From positions 12,898,599-12,962,598 of the forward strand of contig NC_088177.1 in assembly GCF_028769735.1 (NCBI RefSeq): a DNA stretch of 64,000 nt. The letters are read 5' to 3'. Positions 53,801 to 59,800 of this stretch are shown here, one piece after another. The DNA comes from Zonotrichia leucophrys gambelii. Its lineage: Eukaryota; Chordata; Aves; Passeriformes; Passerellidae. Within the stretch, counting starts at the first letter, position 1. Every line of letters begins with the position of its first letter. The position numbers were made by a program, and so were the translations under genes. The notes under the pieces are model-generated. The model was not told the DNA's origin and did not search any database. It saw only the letters and a program-made list of their open reading frames with translations.

Positions 53801-56800
53801 ATCTGCCAGGGAGGCAGAGGGAAGAAACCAAGGGAACAGGCTGGCATGAAGAGAACTGCACAAGCAGCACAGGGGAGTGGGAAGGGAAAGGCTTGCTGTA
53901 AAAATCTGTATCAGCCCACAGCACAGCTCAGTCTGACACTGCAAGGAGATCCAGCCACTCTCTTCTGGGACAAAACACTGGTTAGCAAGTACATGAGGCA
54001 AAAAACCCTGAATCCACAGACAGCTGCAACAGCAAGTGAAATTTCTGGTGTTGCAAATGCTAATTAAGGCAGCATAAGAGAAAAAAGCAGGGATCATTTC
54101 TGGAGTTTCTGCATAACCCTCAGTCCAGTCCCAGCTTCTGGGGTTCAGCTGAGGACAGCAGTGCCAAATATACCTGCAGCAGCTTTTCAGGACACACTTG
54201 TGCCCTCTGCTTCCAAAGACAGCTGCACCAAGTAGAGAGAGGTCAAACACTGATCAGGACTACACAGAGGGCCAGAGGCAGGAAACACATTGAAAATGCT
54301 CATCATGATATTTATCATGAAAGCAGAGAGTAACAGCAAGAGCACCAACAAAGTACCTCACATACAGAGTTGATTGTCATCACACAGTTGGTAAAAGCTT
54401 AGATAATACTGAATATTTTGCCACATAGACACAGTGTGTGCAGTAGATGTGGGATGATTGAAGGGCACAGTCTCTGCAGACACTAAGAAGCAAAAGTCTC
54501 AAATGACCAACTGAACATGTACACAAGGAAAGGTGCTTAGAGCATGCTCCACTGATTGTTTTGGTTTTGGCAGAAGGACACTTCACATGCAGTTCAGGAC
54601 TTGAAGACAACCCTGAGGTAAAGACAATGGCTCACAGAACACTGCTTGATTTCCAATGCTGTTTTTCTAGTTCTAACATTGTGAAGCATGGGAGAGATCT
54701 CGCTCAGACTCCATTTTAGAGGCTGAAGAACAAAAATCTTACACCAAATGCTCTTTTTTCACTAAAACACACTCCCAGAGCTTACTCAGAAGAGCATTTT
54801 CACCAGAGCCTACCTTCAGCTGTGCAATCTGCTGTTCCAGCAGCAACTCTGACTGACACTTCAACAGCTCAATCTCCTCCTGGAACTGGAGCTGCTGCTT
54901 CAATTTTACCTCCTCAAATTGAGCCAGAAGAGCTGTTCTCACAGATTTTACTTCAGAGGCTGATGCAGAAGCATACAGCTGCAGACAAGGAAGGAATATA
55001 AAATATTTTCGCCACAGTGTTAGAATTAAGGAAAAATACAACCAAATCCATCATGCTAAACCAAATTCTGAAGGGTACATTCACAATCCTCAAGGTCATA
55101 CAGGGCTGCTGTCTGTCACCATGCTGAGTATAGAAAAAAAAGCAGTTGATAAAAATAGATAAGCAAGCAGGCATTGGGTATCAAGTATCTCCTGTATTCA
55201 TGAGACCATCAGGTCAGACTAACAAAGTATTCCTGACTTAGTCTTTCCAACAGACACTGCTCTAAAAGAAATTAAAAAAAATAGGAGAAACTGGGGGGGA
55301 GAAACACAGGGAGAGCATATTTTGTTAAGATGTGATTTCCCTTACTCAAATGGGAGCATTATACATCTCTAATGCAATTGTCCTGGGATACAATAATGAA
55401 AGGTTTGAGACATTTTTGGTCATCTAGGGGTCTTTTCCTACTGTTTTCTCTAAGTCACTGCAGTCATCAGAACACAAATCCTGTTTCTAGGATGATGTGC
55501 TTGAAGACCAAATGACCTAGAGAACCTCCCAGGAAACTAATGAAACTTCCTCCCCAGGCAATCTCTTCTTTTTAAATTATTTAAGAGTTATTAGGAACAT
55601 TATCAAATTTTCCATTTAGTAAGTGAAAAAGCACAAGTTAGTAATATTTTAACTTAATGTATTCTGTGGTTCTAGCTGGATAAAGCTCGTTTTGTTTGTG
55701 ACTTTTCCTACTATAGGAGTGTAATATAACACCAGTGGGCCCTTGCATCTGCACAAGTCACATTGTGTCTTCTTATTGTTAGCACTGTTCAAAAAATATT
55801 CCAAAACCATCTAGATGTACAGTCTTATTTCTAAGTTGAATAAAATGGAAAATTTTTAATGGTAAAACATGGATTGTTTTGGGTTTAGGTATTAGCAGCA
55901 TTCTGACCTCTTGCTCTCGTTCATGCTGTGCTTTCAGTTTCCCCAGTTCTTCTTCCAGCTCCTTGGAAAACTGTTCCTTATGTTTGCTAATATCTGCCTC
56001 ATGAAGCTCCTGAAGCTCCTGGAGTGCTTTCCTGTGCCTCTCCTCCATCTGCAACACCTGCTCACGTAACAGATCCAGAGCCAGACGTTTTTCCTCTTCC
56101 AGCAACTGCCTTTGGTTTCGAAGAGCTGTGTTCAGATCATCCTGTGTAAGCAGCAATTTAAAAAAGGGCAGGGAAAAAAAGAAGTACAATTATCTTTGCA
56201 ACCCACTTGTCAAGCACATGTCCTGCAGTATCAAGGCTTTTACAATAAACAGGAACAACATTGTTTCATGAAGGATGAGCATACATATAGATACATACTC
56301 TCTAAAACATTTAAATGGGTTTATTTTTCTTACCTAGCAAAAGTTCTGTAAATCCTTCCTTATTTGGAAGAATCTTTAGATTCCTAGAGATGTGACTTAA
56401 ACTCCAGAATTGAATTGACTTTGGTCTAATCACTTTCTGAAGAATTACACAACAGCTCTACCAGGGAGAGAAGGTCTGAGCAACAAAATGGAGATCCTCC
56501 AATTTTAAACACATTAAAAGACACACCTCATTTGTGCCCTTTCCACAAATGATATAGAAAATTCGTTAGGCTGAGCATTTGGGGCAGGAATCAACAGATG
56601 GATTTGATTTTCAGCTGGGGTTTCCTGTTTCAGCTCATAATATGGCCCCACACAATGTGTCAGTGCTGGCACAAAGAGGTTGTGAAAAAATCCCCTGGGA
56701 GCAAAGGAAAAGCTGATCCCACACAATGTGTCCTGAAATTTCACCTCCTATGCCAGGTTTTCTTTCTCACTCACCTTATGAGCTTCTTCTGCTTCAAGAG

Positions 56801-59800
56801 CCATGGTTTTAAGCTTTTCCATATTAGCAGTAGCCAGCTCAATTTTCAAATTATTTTGGGACAGCTGAAGTTCTTCAGCATGCTTCAATTTCAGCATCTC
56901 AATCTCCCGAAGCAGCTGTGCCTGATGGATTTTATCCTGCTCTTGGAGCTGCTCCCTGTGCTGCAGCTGTAGCTTCTGCAGAGCCCTACAGTGCTCATCT
57001 CTTATGGTCTGAATTTCAGATAGGTAGGAAGACTCCAAGGAATCCAGATTTGATAAGTGTTTAACCTCCAGCTCATCAATTTGGGCCTGATGCTTCGCCT
57101 GTAGTTCAGCAACACAACTTTCAAGCTGAATCTGCTGTTTGCTTTCCAGTGTAGATTTAAGTGTCTCAATTTCAGCTTGGTGTTTTGCCTGCAAATCCGC
57201 TGTCAAAGACAAAATCTGCTGCTTATGCTTCTCCTCTAACTGCTGACTTTGGTGTTCCAGCTCATCCACATGTTTCTCTTTCAGCTTTTGGAGAAGAATC
57301 TCTTGCTCAGTCGTGAATTTCTGAGCCATTGCTTTGTGCTCCTCCATAAACCTGTATTATTTCCAAGAAAATTAAGAAAATATTATCAAAAAAGTAACTT
57401 TTTTTTTTAAATAACTGAGCTAATAAATAATAGCCCAAGGAAAATAAATAGACCTCACTTAGTCTCCACCAGTTTTACTTGATGCTTCAAATGCAGAACT
57501 AAATTCAAAGCAAACCACAATGATGATTTCATAGCCACATAATTAAAGGTTTCTGCAATGTCACTTGGGAGAAGCTGGTTATTACTACAGAAACTGGCAT
57601 CTCTATTAACTTACAAATACAAAGAAATATATTTGAGAAGTAGCAATGTATACACCATGAGATACTGTCATGGCAGTACATCTCAAATGTGTTGTCTGCA
57701 AATAAATGAACTGTCATAACCAACACCTCTAAAAACATCTGGTAAAGACAGACACAAAACCACTGTGGAGGTCTATGTGGGACAGCTGGGGGCTCCTCCA
57801 AACCCAGCTGAGTTCTGCCTAAAGCTTGATGCAGAAAATTTAGTATCTGCATTTTACTGCAATCAGTGACTACAGTATTTTAGCATGCAGACACGAATAA
57901 CTAAAAATCCCAGTTATCTAAAAGTTAAGTTGCTGCTCTCAGTGCTTTCTTACAGTCATTATTTCTCCAGTCTTGTTCTGTGAACATATTTTTGGGGAGG
58001 GAAGAAGGGATAAATTTGAAGCAATGCATTCAAATACCAACAAGTGGTTGTTTACTTCCCTTGATTCACTTGAAACAACAGGTGTAGGAAGGGGAAGAAA
58101 AACAGGAGTTCCAGGCATCTAACCAGAACTAAGAATACCAAAGGGGGCCCCATCAACCTCAGCATTCAATGGTTAGCACAAGCTTAATTCACCAGGAAAA
58201 GCTTGTTGACTTTGATTCCAATTGTTTAAAAACATTTAGAGATTTTTTCCACTTATATATCCTACTACACTTCTCTTTGAAGGCTGGTATTTGATTTCCA
58301 GCTTTGTTGTACTCCTAGCAGGCAAAACTTGACTACATTTTATTTGCTAGACTAGATGAAATGCCTTTACAGATAGTGCCATCAAGTGACAACCTTGCAC
58401 TATCACTCATGAAGTCTAAAGACAAAGCAGCTCTAACAATGAGGGAAGTTCTAAGCGAAACTTACTTGTTTTGTGCTTCCAGGAGTTTCAGTGCACATTC
58501 TTCCTGCAGGCAGAGTGTGGCCTTTTCCATTTCTTTTGCCATGAGGGCTTTGGCTGCCTCCAGATCAGCTTCATATTGCTGCTGAGCTTTCTGCACAGCC
58601 TGGGCACCTGCAAGGCTGTCCTCCAGCTGCTGCAAGTTGTTTTGCTGCTCCTTCACCAGCTTCTCCAGCTCCAGAATTTTGGCAGCTTGCTGATCTTGAA
58701 GTTGAATCATTTCAGCTTCACGGAGTTCAAACTGTTTTTGTAAGTTCTGCTTCTCAGATTCTGCTCTGGTTTGCAGTTCTGTGTGCAATAGTGCTAACTT
58801 CTCTTCTGCTAGGATTCTCTGGGCCTCACTTTCACATTGCCATTTCTTCTCTTTTTCTTTGTACATAGTCTCTATTTTCTGGACTTCTTCTCTTAATTCC
58901 TTTTTGTGATCCTCAGCAATTTTACATTTTACCTGTGAAGACAATTATTCCAAAGAAAAAAGAATAAACCACCAAAACCAAATTGAAGTGTGTGAACACT
59001 CTCAGGCATTTAAGGTCTTGAAAAGATTAAATTCTTGTATTGAACTACTCGTTCCTAATGAAAGTAAGGCTGAAATGACCATTTATAAACTGACATGGAT
59101 TAAATTCAATGCTTTATTAATAATTAATTTGGGTTATGAAGATAAGAAAAAATTAAGGCAGAAATCTAGAATTAATATGGTACTCTATGTTGATTTCTCT
59201 TGAGGTCACTTATCTTCTTTTCAGGAGTTCAACTTATACAGCTATGGGCATCTTAGGTGTTTATATTAGGCATGAATAAAAACTTTTAAACTTGTTTTAA
59301 AAGCCACATAAACATATAGCACAAAAACAGAAGCCAAAGCAGCAAATGATTGCTCCATTAGAGAAAGCAAAAAAAGACTGTCTCTGGCTTTCTCCAACAG
59401 TTGATAAGCCTGGAAAAAGATACATATCATATATCCATGCCTCTTTAAAGAAGGTGGAAAGGAGGACTTGATAAATAAGAGCTTCACCAATCTAATTCTC
59501 ATAAGCATTCAAATATGGAGCAATTTAAGCAATCAATTAACATTTATTCCAAGTTTATCCTCAGCTGGAGCAGCTGATTTAACATGTAAGAGTGACGTTA
59601 CCATGTATGACTGCCTCAACTCCTAAACTGTGAGGTACAAGAGACACCCCAGAACAGAAGTGTATTCCAACATTTATGTCTATCCAGACAAGTCCATTTA
59701 AAGTTTTAGCTGCTATCCCCAAACCAGGGACTTTGAAATTCAAGTGCTGCTTCTCCCTCCCTTGGCCTTCCCACCAGGCTGGAGCTTGCCCAACTCTACA

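Noticed and set aside
53846..54067. Small plus-strand open frames in introns as possible genes
   Set aside because: No Kozak context, splice structure or recognisable protein similarity; lengths are as expected by chance.
53765..54250. 161-codon minus-strand open frame in a PCNT intron
   Set aside because: It is Cys/Leu/Ser-rich with no domain, no coiled coil and no fitting splice sites, and no promoter context. Probably chance.
59345..59411. Exon-like minus-strand segment reading [12 protein letters not shown] after a good acceptor (tttttccag)
   Set aside because: It is phase-compatible and briefly coiled-coil-like, but no usable donor follows and the frame runs into hydrophobic non-coiled sequence. 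The flanking exons join without it.
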